Assembly (NCBI GenBank): GCA_943329845.2
Contig: CALQFM020000013.1
Coordinates: 1-64,000 of the forward strand
DNA: 64,000 nucleotides
Source of the DNA: Candidatus Kuenenia stuttgartensis
GTDB taxonomy: Bacteria; Pseudomonadota; Alphaproteobacteria; SMXS01
Direction of reading: 5' to 3'
Shown here: positions 45,631 to 52,976 of the stretch, in pieces
Numbering within the stretch: position 1 is the first letter of the stretch
How the letters are laid out: each line of letters opens with the position of its first letter
Position numbers and translations under genes: made by a program
The notes under the pieces: generated by a model
Database searches by the model: none
What the model was told of the DNA's origin: nothing
The model's input: the letters and a program-made list of their open reading frames with translations, nothing else

Positions 45631-45956
45631 GCCGGCGCGCCGCGCTGCTGGCCGCGGCCGTGCTGCTGGCGTCGTGCTCGCCGGACTACGAGGAAGTCGT
45701 TGTCGCCGAATGCCTGAAGGACGGCGAGAGCCGCAATTACTGCGTATGCCAGGCCGACGGCATGAAGCAGGCGCTGGGCGTCGCCCGTTACGCGGTTTTC
45801 ACCGACTTCATCCTGCTGGGCGGCACCGGCAAGGCGACCCGCGACGACGTATTGCGGTTGATCGACCGGCACAAACTGGCGCCCGAGGAGCTGGCCGCCA
45901 CCCAGACGGCGATCAACGAGGCGATGCCGCTGGTCCACGCCCACTGCGTGCGGTGA
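45621..45956 (+). CDS. Small lipoprotein, second of a tandem pair
   Basis: A 111-residue paralogue-like lipoprotein: MPLGRRAALLAAAVLLASC with lipobox LASC, then VAECLKDGESRNYCVCQADGM with the same Cys-x8-Tyr-Cys-x-Cys pattern as the gene before it, and a C-terminal Cys (HAHCVR). It starts with GTG at 45621, which has GGAGG seven bases upstream inside the end of the first gene. Both are inserted between the phosphatase-like gene and infA. Confidence 0.72.
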   Translation: MPLGRRAALLAAAVLLASCSPDYEEVVVAECLKDGESRNYCVCQADGMKQALGVARYAVFTDFILLGGTGKATRDDVLRLIDRHKLAPEELAATQTAINEAMPLVHAHCVR

Positions 45957-46058
45957 CCCGCGGGCAGCCCTGCTCCAGCGCCAAAACCCTTGCATATCCG
46001 CGCCGGCTCGCTCATTTATACGCCACCTTGATACTAGAAAAGGCTAGAACACCCGCCC

Positions 46059-46277
46059 ATGGCGAAAGAAGAACTGCTCGAGTTTCCCGGTACCGTGATC
46101 GAATTGCTGCCCAACGCGATGTTCCGCGTGAAGCTGGACAATGAGCACGAGCTGCTGGCGCACACCGCGGGCAAGATGCGCAAGCACCGCATCCGCGTGC
46201 TGCAGGGCGACAAGGTGCTGGTCGAGATGACCCCCTACGACCTGACCAAGGGTCGGATCACCTACCGATACAAGTAA
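46059..46277 (+). CDS. infA: Translation initiation factor IF-1
   Basis: A 72-residue OB-fold protein that binds the ribosomal A site during initiation. The whole sequence is diagnostic: [20 protein letters not shown] at the start, [19 protein letters not shown] (split) in the middle, and GRITYRYK at the end. It lies six bases before maf, as in other alphaproteobacteria. Confidence 0.99.
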   Translation: MAKEELLEFPGTVIELLPNAMFRVKLDNEHELLAHTAGKMRKHRIRVLQGDKVLVEMTPYDLTKGRITYRYK

Positions 46278-46283
46278 TCCGCC

Positions 46284-46898
46284 GTGGCCACGCCCGGCGG
46301 CACCCATCCGACGGCCCGCCTGGTGCTCGCCAGCGCCTCGCCCCGGCGCAGGCAGCTGCTTGACCAGGTGCTGCTGCCGCCGGACGCCGTATCACCCGCC
46401 GATGTGGATGAAACGCCGCGCAAGGGCGAATTGCCACGCCCGCACGCCGGACGACTCGCCGACGAAAAGGCCGCCGCCGCCGCGCCCGGCCATCCCGGCG
46501 ATTTCGTGCTCGCCGCCGACACGGTCGTCGGCGTCGGCCGCCGCATCCTGCCCAAGGCCGAGACCGAAGCCGATGCACGGCGCTGCCTCGAGCTGCTGTC
46601 CGGCCGCCGCCACCATGTTTTCACCGGCGTCACCCTGATCGGCCCGGACGGCAAGGCGCATCGCCGCACTGTCGACACGGCCGTCACCTTCAAGCGCCTC
46701 GGCGAGACCGAACTGGCGGGCTACATCGCATCCGGCGAATGGCGCGGCAAGGCCGGCGGCTATGCCATCCAGGGCCTCGCCGCCGCCTTCATCCAGGCGC
46801 TGAACGGCTCCTATACCAACGTGGTCGGCCTGCCGCTGTTCGAGGTTGTCTCGCTGCTGGCGGGCGCCGGCTACGGACCGGCCCGGCGCCTCAGATGA
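46284..46898 (+). CDS. maf: Maf/YceF-type nucleotide pyrophosphatase
   Basis: A 204-residue Maf-like nucleoside triphosphate pyrophosphatase, which hydrolyses non-canonical or modified NTPs. Motifs are LVLASASPRRRQLLDQ near residue 13, FVLAADTVVGVGRRILPK near 73, the SGRRHHVFTGV loop near 105, and the C-terminal GKAGGYAIQGLAAAFI and GSYTNVVGLPLFEV. It starts with GTG at 46284, just after infA, and overlaps the RNase gene by four bases (ATGA). The EAD/KxK details that separate Maf from YceF were not resolved. Confidence 0.94.
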   Translation: MATPGGTHPTARLVLASASPRRRQLLDQVLLPPDAVSPADVDETPRKGELPRPHAGRLADEKAAAAAPGHPGDFVLAADTVVGVGRRILPKAETEADARRCLELLSGRRHHVFTGVTLIGPDGKAHRRTVDTAVTFKRLGETELAGYIASGEWRGKAGGYAIQGLAAAFIQALNGSYTNVVGLPLFEVVSLLAGAGYGPARRLR

Positions 46899-48367
46899 CC
46901 CGGGACGTGAACCGGGAATTGCTGATCGACGCGGTGCCCGGCGAGGTGCGCGCCGCCCTGATCGAGGATGGCGAGGTGGCCGAGATCCATATCGATCGCG
47001 AGGGTCACCAGAGCCTGATCGGCACCATCTACCTTGGGCGGGTCGAGGCGGTCGAGCCGGCGCTGCAGGCCGCGTTCGTGGCCCTCCCCGGCGTCGCTGC
47101 GCCCGGCTACCTGTCGGCCAAGCACGCCGGCGCCCTGGTCGATGCCGAAGGGCCGCGCCGCATCGAGCGCCTCCTGCACCAGGGCCAGCTCGTGCTGGTC
47201 GAGGTCACCCGCGATGCCGTCGGCGACAAGGGCCCGGGACTGACCACGCTGGTGACATTGCCCGGCCGGCTGCTGGTCTATCACCCGTTCCGCAGCGGCA
47301 ACGTGCTGTCCGGCGCGATCCGCGACGAGACCCAGCGCCTGCGCCTGGAAGATGCGGCAAGGCGCGCCGTCGAGGGCATCGGCGCAGGCGGCTTCATCGT
47401 CCGCACCTCGGCCCAGGCCGCGGACATTCCCGCCCTGCTGCGCGAGGCCCGCGATCTGCATTTCCGCTGGGAGGCGCTGCGCCAGGACGCCGCGCGCGCC
47501 GCCGGGCCGGTATGCCTGCAGCAAGACCTCCCGCCGCTGCAGCGGACCCTGCGCGACCTGGCCCGGCCCGGTCTGACCCGTATCGCCGTCGAAGGCCACG
47601 CCCTGTTTGCGGAAGCCAGGGCCTATCTGGCGGCCAACAACGAGGACCTGCTGGACCTGCTGCAGGTGCACGCCGCACCGACGCCGCTGTTCGAGGCGGC
47701 CGGCGCCGAGGCCGCCATCGAGTCCACACTGGAAACCAGGCTGGACCTGCAGGGCGGCGGTTGGGTGACCATCGAGGCCGTCGAGGCGCTGACCGCCGTC
47801 GACGTCAACTCGGGCGACGCGACGAGCGAGTCGAGCCGCGAGCAGACCAGCTTCACCACCAACCTGCGCGCGGTCGACACCATCGCCCGCCAGCTGCGGC
47901 TGCGCGATACCGGCGGCATGGTGCTGGTGGACTTCATCCACATGGAAAGCCCCAAGCACCGCGACCGGGTGATCGACGCCCTGCGCGACGCCCTTGCCCG
48001 TGACCGGTCGCCCTGCTCGGTGCTGGGCTGGTCGCGCATGGGCCTGTGCGAGCTGACCCGCAAGCGCAGCCGCGCAACCCTGCCCGATTTCCTGGCCGCA
48101 CGCCCGGACCCGGCCCGCAAGCGCCGCCGCAAGTCGGTGGAATCCGCGGGCTACGACGTCATGCGCCGCCTGCGCGCCGAGGCCGCCGCCCGCCCAGGCG
48201 CGACGCTCGCCGTGACCGCCCATCCGGATGTGGTGGACTGGCTGAACCTCGCCGGCCGCCCCGCGGCGCTGGCGGAAATCGCCGGCAAGCCGCCCGCGCT
48301 CGAGGCCGACCCGGCGTGTCCGGTAGATGAACCGCAGATCCAGGCCCATATCCGAGCGATGTCGTGA
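46895..48367 (+). CDS. Ribonuclease E/G family protein
   Basis: A 490-residue single-strand endoribonuclease homologue. The S1-type RNA-binding domain begins IGTIYLGRVEAVEPALQAAF near residue 40. The DNase I-like catalytic domain has the two metal Asp in AVDVNSGDATSES near 305 and MVLVDFIHME near 345. It lacks the CPxCxG zinc-link and the long C-terminal scaffold of RNase E, so it is a short RNase G-like enzyme. This matches the copy that sits after maf in alphaproteobacteria; a separate full-length RNase E is expected elsewhere. Confidence 0.92.
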   Translation: MTRDVNRELLIDAVPGEVRAALIEDGEVAEIHIDREGHQSLIGTIYLGRVEAVEPALQAAFVALPGVAAPGYLSAKHAGALVDAEGPRRIERLLHQGQLVLVEVTRDAVGDKGPGLTTLVTLPGRLLVYHPFRSGNVLSGAIRDETQRLRLEDAARRAVEGIGAGGFIVRTSAQAADIPALLREARDLHFRWEALRQDAARAAGPVCLQQDLPPLQRTLRDLARPGLTRIAVEGHALFAEARAYLAANNEDLLDLLQVHAAPTPLFEAAGAEAAIESTLETRLDLQGGGWVTIEAVEALTAVDVNSGDATSESSREQTSFTTNLRAVDTIARQLRLRDTGGMVLVDFIHMESPKHRDRVIDALRDALARDRSPCSVLGWSRMGLCELTRKRSRATLPDFLAARPDPARKRRRKSVESAGYDVMRRLRAEAAARPGATLAVTAHPDVVDWLNLAGRPAALAEIAGKPPALEADPACPVDEPQIQAHIRAMS

Positions 48368-48374
48368 GCCCGCC

Positions 48375-48566
48375 ATGAACGAAATGTCCGATCCCCACAA
48401 GCATATCCGCCCCTGCCCGATCTGCCGCAAGCCGGCGGTCGACCGCTATGCGCCGTTCTGCTCCAAGCGCTGCGGCGACGTGGACCTGGGCCGCTGGCTG
48501 CACGGCCACTATGTCGTGGAGAGCAACGAGAGCCCGGCCGGGGAAGACGGCGAAAACCAGGGCTGA
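48375..48566 (+). CDS. yacG: DNA gyrase inhibitor YacG-type zinc protein
   Basis: A 63-residue zinc-finger protein with the four Cys ligands in RPCPICRKP and APFCSKRCGDVDLGRWLHG. YacG binds GyrB and inhibits gyrase in E. coli. The ATG at 48375 follows the RNase stop by seven bases. It is the last protein gene of the cluster before tRNA-Phe. The acidic C-terminus (ESNESPAGEDGENQG) is normal. Confidence 0.95.
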   Translation: MNEMSDPHKHIRPCPICRKPAVDRYAPFCSKRCGDVDLGRWLHGHYVVESNESPAGEDGENQG

Positions 48567-48597
48567 AAACGCAACCGGGAAAAACCCCTCTGGCATC

Positions 48598-48626
48598 TGG
48601 ACAAGCCGGAACGCAGGCCCTATAAA
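48598..48626 (+). promoter_or_regulatory. Promoter for tRNA-Phe
   Basis: TGGACA (48598-48603) and TATAAA (48621-48626) are separated by exactly 17 bases, a near-consensus sigma-70 promoter. Transcription would begin near 48633, about 34 bases before the mature tRNA. Confidence 0.7.
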
Positions 48627-48666
48627 CCGCCGTCCCGGGCCGGAACCAAGCGGCCCCGATGCGTGG

Positions 48667-48742
48667 GCCCAGGTAGCTCAGTTGGTAGAGCACGTGACTG
48701 AAAATCACGGTGTCGGTGGTTCGATTCCGCCCCTGGGCACCA
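48667..48742 (+). tRNA. tRNA-Phe (anticodon GAA)
   Basis: GCCCAGG pairs with CCTGGGC in the acceptor stem; the D arm has AGTTGGTAGA; the anticodon stem CGTGA/TCACG holds CTGAAAA with anticodon GAA; and the T arm contains GGTTCGATTCC. CCA is encoded at 48740-48742. The place after yacG is the usual one in alphaproteobacteria. Confidence 0.98.
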
Positions 48743-48767
48743 TTTCCCCCTCCGCCCTTGGCACCAT
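48726..48767 (+). repeat. Imperfect direct repeat of the tRNA-Phe 3' end
   Basis: The tRNA 3' end plus one base (48726-48743, tccgcccctgggcaccat) recurs at 48751-48767 as tccgcccttggcaccat, with one substitution and one base missing. Such a copy just outside a tRNA gene is what an old attachment-site duplication would leave, though the 8-base interval is too short to hold an element now. Confidence 0.5.
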
Positions 48768-48854
48768 CACTCCCCCATCTGCCCTTTTGCCACGGCCATT
48801 GACCTTCAGCTCGTGGTCGTTGTTACACTGCCGCATCGATTGAGGGAGAATCCC

Positions 48855-49166
48855 ATGCGCCGGTTGCTGACCGTTCTGATGCTGACATTGCTGCCCGTCT
48901 CAGCACACGCCGCCGTGCCGGACGGCAAATGGCTGTGCTCCTACAAGGATCCCAACCAGAAGCAGCAGGTGAAGCTGCATTTCGTCTCCGGCAAGCTGAT
49001 CTTCGATCGTGGCGCCGGGCGCGAGATCGTCGCCGACATCGTCATGAGCGACGATTACGTGTTCTGGAAATCGGGCCTGGAGTTCGAGTTCTTCCCGAAG
49101 GAGAACCGAATGACGCGCACCACCGGCAATGGCACCGACGAACTCACCTGCGCCCGGCAGCCCTGA
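48855..49166 (+). CDS. Small secreted protein
   Basis: A 103-residue exported protein: signal peptide MRRLLTVLMLTLLPVSAHA, then a compact beta-rich domain (VPDGKWLCSYKDPNQKQQ, KLIFDRGAGREIV, GLEFEFFPKENRMTR) with two Cys that can pair (WLCSY and ELTCARQ). The ATG at 48855 follows TGAGGGAGAA, a good ribosome site. No family recognised. Confidence 0.65.
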   Translation: MRRLLTVLMLTLLPVSAHAAVPDGKWLCSYKDPNQKQQVKLHFVSGKLIFDRGAGREIVADIVMSDDYVFWKSGLEFEFFPKENRMTRTTGNGTDELTCARQP

Positions 49167-49190
49167 TCCCGGCCTCCGGAATTCCGGCTA

Positions 49191-49481
49191 TCAGCTTTTG
49201 GCGAGCAGCCTTGCCCGGCGCCGATAGAGCGCATCGAGCGACTGCTCGTATTCGGTCACCGTCGCTTCGGCGATGGCGCGCGCCGGCCCTTCGCAGTCGG
49301 CGAGTATCGCGCGCTGCCGCGACAGGCTCGCCTCGTCGCGCCTGATGTAGTCTTCCAGCCGACGGAGACCGGCGGCATTCGACGGCTTGAGCAGCCGGCT
49401 ATCGGTCCAGGCGCCGCTCGCTTCGGGGAACGATTGGCCGCTATCCATTTCGGCGAAGCTGGCGCGATCGATTCTGGTCAA
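49191..49481 (-). CDS. Small hypothetical protein with coiled coil
   Basis: A frame of up to 96 residues opening with TTG at 49481, or with ATG (MDSGQSFPEASG) eleven codons later. The C-terminal 60 residues are strongly helical and charged ([37 protein letters not shown]). Codon use looks normal and no competing gene covers this place, but no clear ribosome site is seen for either start. Function is unknown. Confidence 0.45.
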   Translation of the reverse strand: MTRIDRASFAEMDSGQSFPEASGAWTDSRLLKPSNAAGLRRLEDYIRRDEASLSRQRAILADCEGPARAIAEATVTEYEQSLDALYRRRARLLAKS

Positions 49482-49639
49482 CCCGAAAAGGCCCTTGTTC
49501 TGGATGGCTCAGAAACAGGTAGGGCCGGATGTTGTTCCCGCCATGGCCCGTCTGGGAATTTTTCGTGCGCGACCCCGCGCCACCGTCCTTCAGCGCGGCG
49601 TGATGGAGCGCGGGCAGGCCCTGCCAGACGCGCTGGGCC

Positions 49640-50572
49640 TTATGGCTTGGGAAGCTCCACTTTCGGCGGATCGGGCCCGAACAGCATCTCGACCCGGTCG
49701 TCCTCGATACGTTCCAGCGTCCTGTTGAACGATGCGGCGGCCCGTCGCAGGTCCGTCGCGAATGCGGAGATCGCGGGAAGGCCCGACGTAAATCCCGAGA
49801 ACGACGCACGTTTCTCCGCCACGGCCGCGTCGAGATCCAGGCTGAGCTGTTGCATGCCCTTCGTGGTTTCCCGCAGGCTGGCGATCTTCGCCGGCAGCGT
49901 TTCCGCCGACATGGTCTCCCACTCGGCCGTGAACCGGTTGAGTTCGGCCATCCCGTCGCGGGCATCCAGGATCGCCTGCTTGTAGCCGCCGCTCTTCTTC
50001 ACGTAATCGCCGGACTGGATTTCGATGCCCTCCAGCGTGGCCGTCAATTTGGCGATGTTCTCGTCGCTCATATACCTGGCGGCGGCATCGAGCGTCCGCA
50101 TCGTCGAGGCGAGGATCTCAGCCGCCGAACGCTGCGCGCCTGCGGCACCGCGGCGCGCCGGGATGATCGCATAATCGTCGTCGTCGGCGATGACGATCGG
50201 CAGCCCCGGCTTGTTGTCCTTGTCGTCGTTGAGCAGCTGGATGAACGACACGCCGGTAAATCCCATGGCCTCCAGTGTGGCGACCGTATCGGTGGTCACC
50301 GGCGTGCTCGCATAGGTCCTGATCGTCACCACGACCCGACCCGGCTTCTTGAGGTCCATCGCGATGTCCCGCACCTCGCCGACGAGCAGACCATTGAACC
50401 GCACCTCGCCGGCCCGCGCCAGGCCGCTGACCGGGCGGTCGAAATAGATGCTGTAGTAGGTGTACTCCTTCTTGAAGTCGGCGCGCACGATGAGGAACAG
50501 AGCCACCAGGCCGATCGCGGTCACGACCAGCACCACGGCGCCGACCAGGGCATGGAATTTGCGGGTTTCCAT
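49640..50572 (-). CDS. MlaD/MCE-domain protein
   Basis: A 310-residue membrane-anchored MCE protein. After a short N-terminus comes one helix (HALVGAVVLVVTAIGLVALFL), the MCE domain (YTYYSIYFDRPVSGLARAGEV, FNGLLVGEVRDI, VTIRTYASTPVTTDTVATL) and a long helical C-terminal region. MCE proteins form hexameric rings that carry lipids across the periplasm, normally with an MlaE permease and MlaF ATPase, but neither is adjacent. A Pro-ending C-terminus (PDPPKVELPKP) closes the protein. Start ATG 50572. Confidence 0.88.
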   Translation of the reverse strand: METRKFHALVGAVVLVVTAIGLVALFLIVRADFKKEYTYYSIYFDRPVSGLARAGEVRFNGLLVGEVRDIAMDLKKPGRVVVTIRTYASTPVTTDTVATLEAMGFTGVSFIQLLNDDKDNKPGLPIVIADDDDYAIIPARRGAAGAQRSAAEILASTMRTLDAAARYMSDENIAKLTATLEGIEIQSGDYVKKSGGYKQAILDARDGMAELNRFTAEWETMSAETLPAKIASLRETTKGMQQLSLDLDAAVAEKRASFSGFTSGLPAISAFATDLRRAAASFNRTLERIEDDRVEMLFGPDPPKVELPKP

Positions 50573-50944
50573 CTGTTGGCCTACGTCTCCGACCTCTACT
50601 GGATGCTGGGTTCGATCGTTGTATGGAGACCCGGGAAAATCAGATTGCCCATGCCCATCGTTTTCCCGCCCTCCTGCGGCGGCGGCTACATCTTGGGCGT
50701 TCCCCGCTCCGGACGATAGTGAAAATACTGTCCGCGCCACACCCCGGATGCCGAGTTCGCGATGTCCGACAACTTTGCTTTCGGCGGCATCAAGACATCG
50801 CTTATCCTTGGGCGGTATTAGCAGGATCCCCGGCAAGCGGCCTTGCGGTTCCCCGGCGGGATCCGCGGCCCCTGTGGGATACGCGCCTCGGGGCGGTTGC
50901 CTGCGCCGGCGCGACGGATGTTCATCGCATCGAGGGGACACGAC
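50573..50944. other. 372-base intergenic gap
   Basis: This divergent gap separates the MlaD-domain gene (leftward) from the M15 peptidase gene (rightward). I see no open frame with convincing codon use. It has several short GC-rich dyads (for example gcaag/cttgc around 50830-50850) but no promoter boxes I would stand behind. The last bases GAGGGGACACGAC give a ribosome site for the peptidase. Confidence 0.4.
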
Positions 50945-51412
50945 ATGGGCAACTTTTCACTGGGCAAGAAGTCGCTGGCCGAACTGAACGGCGTCCACGC
51001 CGATCTGGTGGCCGTGGTCAAGCGGGCCATCGAGATCACGGTGCAGGATTTCGCCGTGCATGACGGTATCCGGACTCAGCAGGAACAGAGGCGGCTGGTG
51101 GAAGCAGGCGCCAGCCAGACACTGGATTCCCGGCACATCACCGGCCACGCCGTTGACCTGGTTCCCTTCATCAACGACAAGCTGCGCTGGGAGTGGGAGC
51201 CGATCTACCGCATCGCCGACGCAGTCCGGATGGCCGCGCGGGAGCTGGGCATCAGCCTGCGCTGGGGCGGCGCCTGGGATATCGATTTCACCGCCAGCCA
51301 GGACTCGCCGGAAGACATCGTCGCCGACTACGACGCACGCCGCCGCGCCGAAGGCAAGAAGGCCTTCCTCGATGGCCCGCACTACGAGCTTCCGAAGGCG
51401 AAATATCCCTGA
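50945..51412 (+). CDS. M15-family D,D/L-Ala-D-Glu peptidase (endolysin-like)
   Basis: A 155-residue cytoplasmic-looking peptidoglycan peptidase of the M15 (VanY/T5 endolysin) type. Zinc ligands are in SRHITGHAVDLVPF (His and Asp near residues 65-70) and DGPHYELPKAKYP (His near 147), with WGGAWDIDF between. It has no signal peptide, as is usual for phage lysins, and no phage genes are nearby, so it may be a domesticated prophage lysin. GAGGGGACA precedes the ATG at 50945. Confidence 0.88.
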   Translation: MGNFSLGKKSLAELNGVHADLVAVVKRAIEITVQDFAVHDGIRTQQEQRRLVEAGASQTLDSRHITGHAVDLVPFINDKLRWEWEPIYRIADAVRMAARELGISLRWGGAWDIDFTASQDSPEDIVADYDARRRAEGKKAFLDGPHYELPKAKYP

Positions 51413-51507
51413 GCGGACCGGCATATTTTCGGTGACAACGAGTTGCCGTCCGGGCACACATTGGGCCGCGCCGGATTCGGCGGCCATGAATGATCTGGAG
51501 GGAACCC

Positions 51508-52464
51508 ATGGAAGAACGCTTACTCGGAAATTCCGGCCTCAGGGTTTCCACGCTCGGCCTCGGCTGCAACAATTTCGGCTGGCAGATCGATGTGCCGGCC
51601 TCCAAGGCCGTGCTGCACAAGGCGCTCGACCTTGGCGTGACCCATCTCGACACCGCCGACATCTATGGCGACGGCACCCAGGAAAACAATTCGGAGGCCT
51701 ATCTCGGCCAGCTGCTGGGTCCGCGCCGCAAGGACGTGGTGATCGGCACCAAGTTCGGCCTGAAGACCATGAACCCGGCCGACGGCCTGAACGGCGTCTC
51801 GCGCCGCTACATCCAGCTGGCGGTCGAGGCCAGCCTGAAGCGGCTCAACACCGACTGGATCGACATCTACTACCTGCACATCCCCGACGGCATCACGCCG
51901 ACCGAGGAGACGCTGCGCGCCCTCGACGAACTGATCAAGCAGGGCAAGATCCGCTACGCCGCCTGCAGCAACTTGTCGCCCTGGAAGGTCACCGAGGCCC
52001 ACTGGACCGCCAAATACCACAACCTGAACGGCTACATCGCGTCGCAGAACCAGTACAGCCTGGTCGCCCGCGACGTCGAAAAGGAACTCGCGCCCGCGCT
52101 GGAAGCGGCGGGCATGGGCCTCGTTCCCTATTTCCCGCTCGCCTCGGGCTTCCTCACCGGCAAGTACAAGCGCGGCGAGGAAAGCGGCAAGGACACCCGC
52201 TTCGGCCGCCTTGCGGGCCTTGGCAACGCCTATGCCACCGATGCCAACTGGGCGATCGTCGAGAAGCTGGTGCCGTTCGCGCAGAGCCGCGGCAAGGAAC
52301 TGCTCGACCTCGCCTTCGCCTGGCTGCTGGCCAAGCGCGGGGTGGCGAGCGTGATCGCGGGCGCCACCAAGCCCGAGCAGGTCGAGCGCAACGCCCGGGC
52401 GGTCACCTGGAAGCTGACCCCGGACGAAGTTGCCCAGGTCGACGCGTTGTCGAGCAAGGGGTAG
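51508..52464 (+). CDS. Aldo/keto reductase family oxidoreductase
   Basis: A 318-residue NADPH-dependent TIM-barrel reductase. The catalytic tetrad can be placed as Asp and Tyr in DTADIYGDG (about residues 48-56), Lys in DVVIGTKFGLK (about 78) and His in IYYLHIPDGI (about 115). The C-terminal cofactor segment is VIAGATKPEQVERNARAV. It belongs to the AKR group resembling YajO/YhdN and the Kv-beta branch (family-level resemblance only). The ATG at 51508 with GGAGGG upstream was preferred over the GTG-type start six codons earlier. Confidence 0.92.
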   Translation: MEERLLGNSGLRVSTLGLGCNNFGWQIDVPASKAVLHKALDLGVTHLDTADIYGDGTQENNSEAYLGQLLGPRRKDVVIGTKFGLKTMNPADGLNGVSRRYIQLAVEASLKRLNTDWIDIYYLHIPDGITPTEETLRALDELIKQGKIRYAACSNLSPWKVTEAHWTAKYHNLNGYIASQNQYSLVARDVEKELAPALEAAGMGLVPYFPLASGFLTGKYKRGEESGKDTRFGRLAGLGNAYATDANWAIVEKLVPFAQSRGKELLDLAFAWLLAKRGVASVIAGATKPEQVERNARAVTWKLTPDEVAQVDALSSKG

Positions 52465-52522
52465 GAGGCCGCGGCTGCATCCGCCACGCGGCGAAAACCA
52501 GCCGCGAAAATCATCAGGCGCG

Positions 52523-52547
52523 CGGACCCGCTCTCAGCGGGTCCGCC
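52523..52547. terminator. Hairpin between convergent genes
   Basis: gcggacccgct (52523-52533) and agcgggtccgc (52537-52547) form a perfect 11-bp stem with a 3-base loop, between the aldo/keto reductase (plus) and the 60-residue gene (minus). It has no T-run, so it may act from both sides as a weak or Rho-assisted terminator. Confidence 0.6.
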
Positions 52548-52557
52548 ACTTCGCCCC

Positions 52558-52740
52558 TTAGTTGGCGAGCGCCAGTTCGCGCATGCTCCGCCGCTGTTCG
52601 AATTTCGCGACGGCCCTGCTGGGAAGCATGTCCAGCGTAATGACGCCGCGCGCCACCAACACTTCGATCAGATCCTCCAGAACCCTGATGAACTCCTGAT
52701 CCTGGTCTTCCATGACGCGCCCGAAAAAGTGCTGAGGCAC
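52558..52740 (-). CDS. Small protein of unknown function (60 aa)
   Basis: A 60-residue soluble, acidic-then-basic peptide (MPQHFFGRVMEDQDQEFIR...RSMRELALAN). The GTG at 52740 has a strong GGAGG seven bases upstream, which both supports a real gene and fixes the start. Its centre is helical (VLEDLIEVLVARGVITLDML). No family recognised; the helix-turn pattern LIEVLVARGVITLDMLP is suggestive of a small adaptor-like protein but this is only an impression. Confidence 0.6.
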   Translation of the reverse strand: MPQHFFGRVMEDQDQEFIRVLEDLIEVLVARGVITLDMLPSRAVAKFEQRRSMRELALAN

Positions 52741-52976
52741 CTGTTTTCCTCCGTTTGCTTTGTGGCCCCCACAGCCCGGCATCAGGGTACCAGCAGCCGA
52801 CTCCGCAGAAAAGTACTGGCATGAATTTTATTCAAATCCGGACAGATCGCGCCTTCGCCGGTTGTCCGCCTGCGTCGGCCATCGCCGACCGATGATACCC
52901 ACCCGCGGCAGCCTGAACTTGCGCTACTCTATTGGCTTGAACCGCAAGGGTGACCCCGCCGGATGACAGGTCCGAG

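Noticed and set aside
45957-46058. Strong promoter before infA
   Set aside because: TTGCAT and TATAC-like boxes are present but 20 or more bases apart; the spacing is too long to claim.
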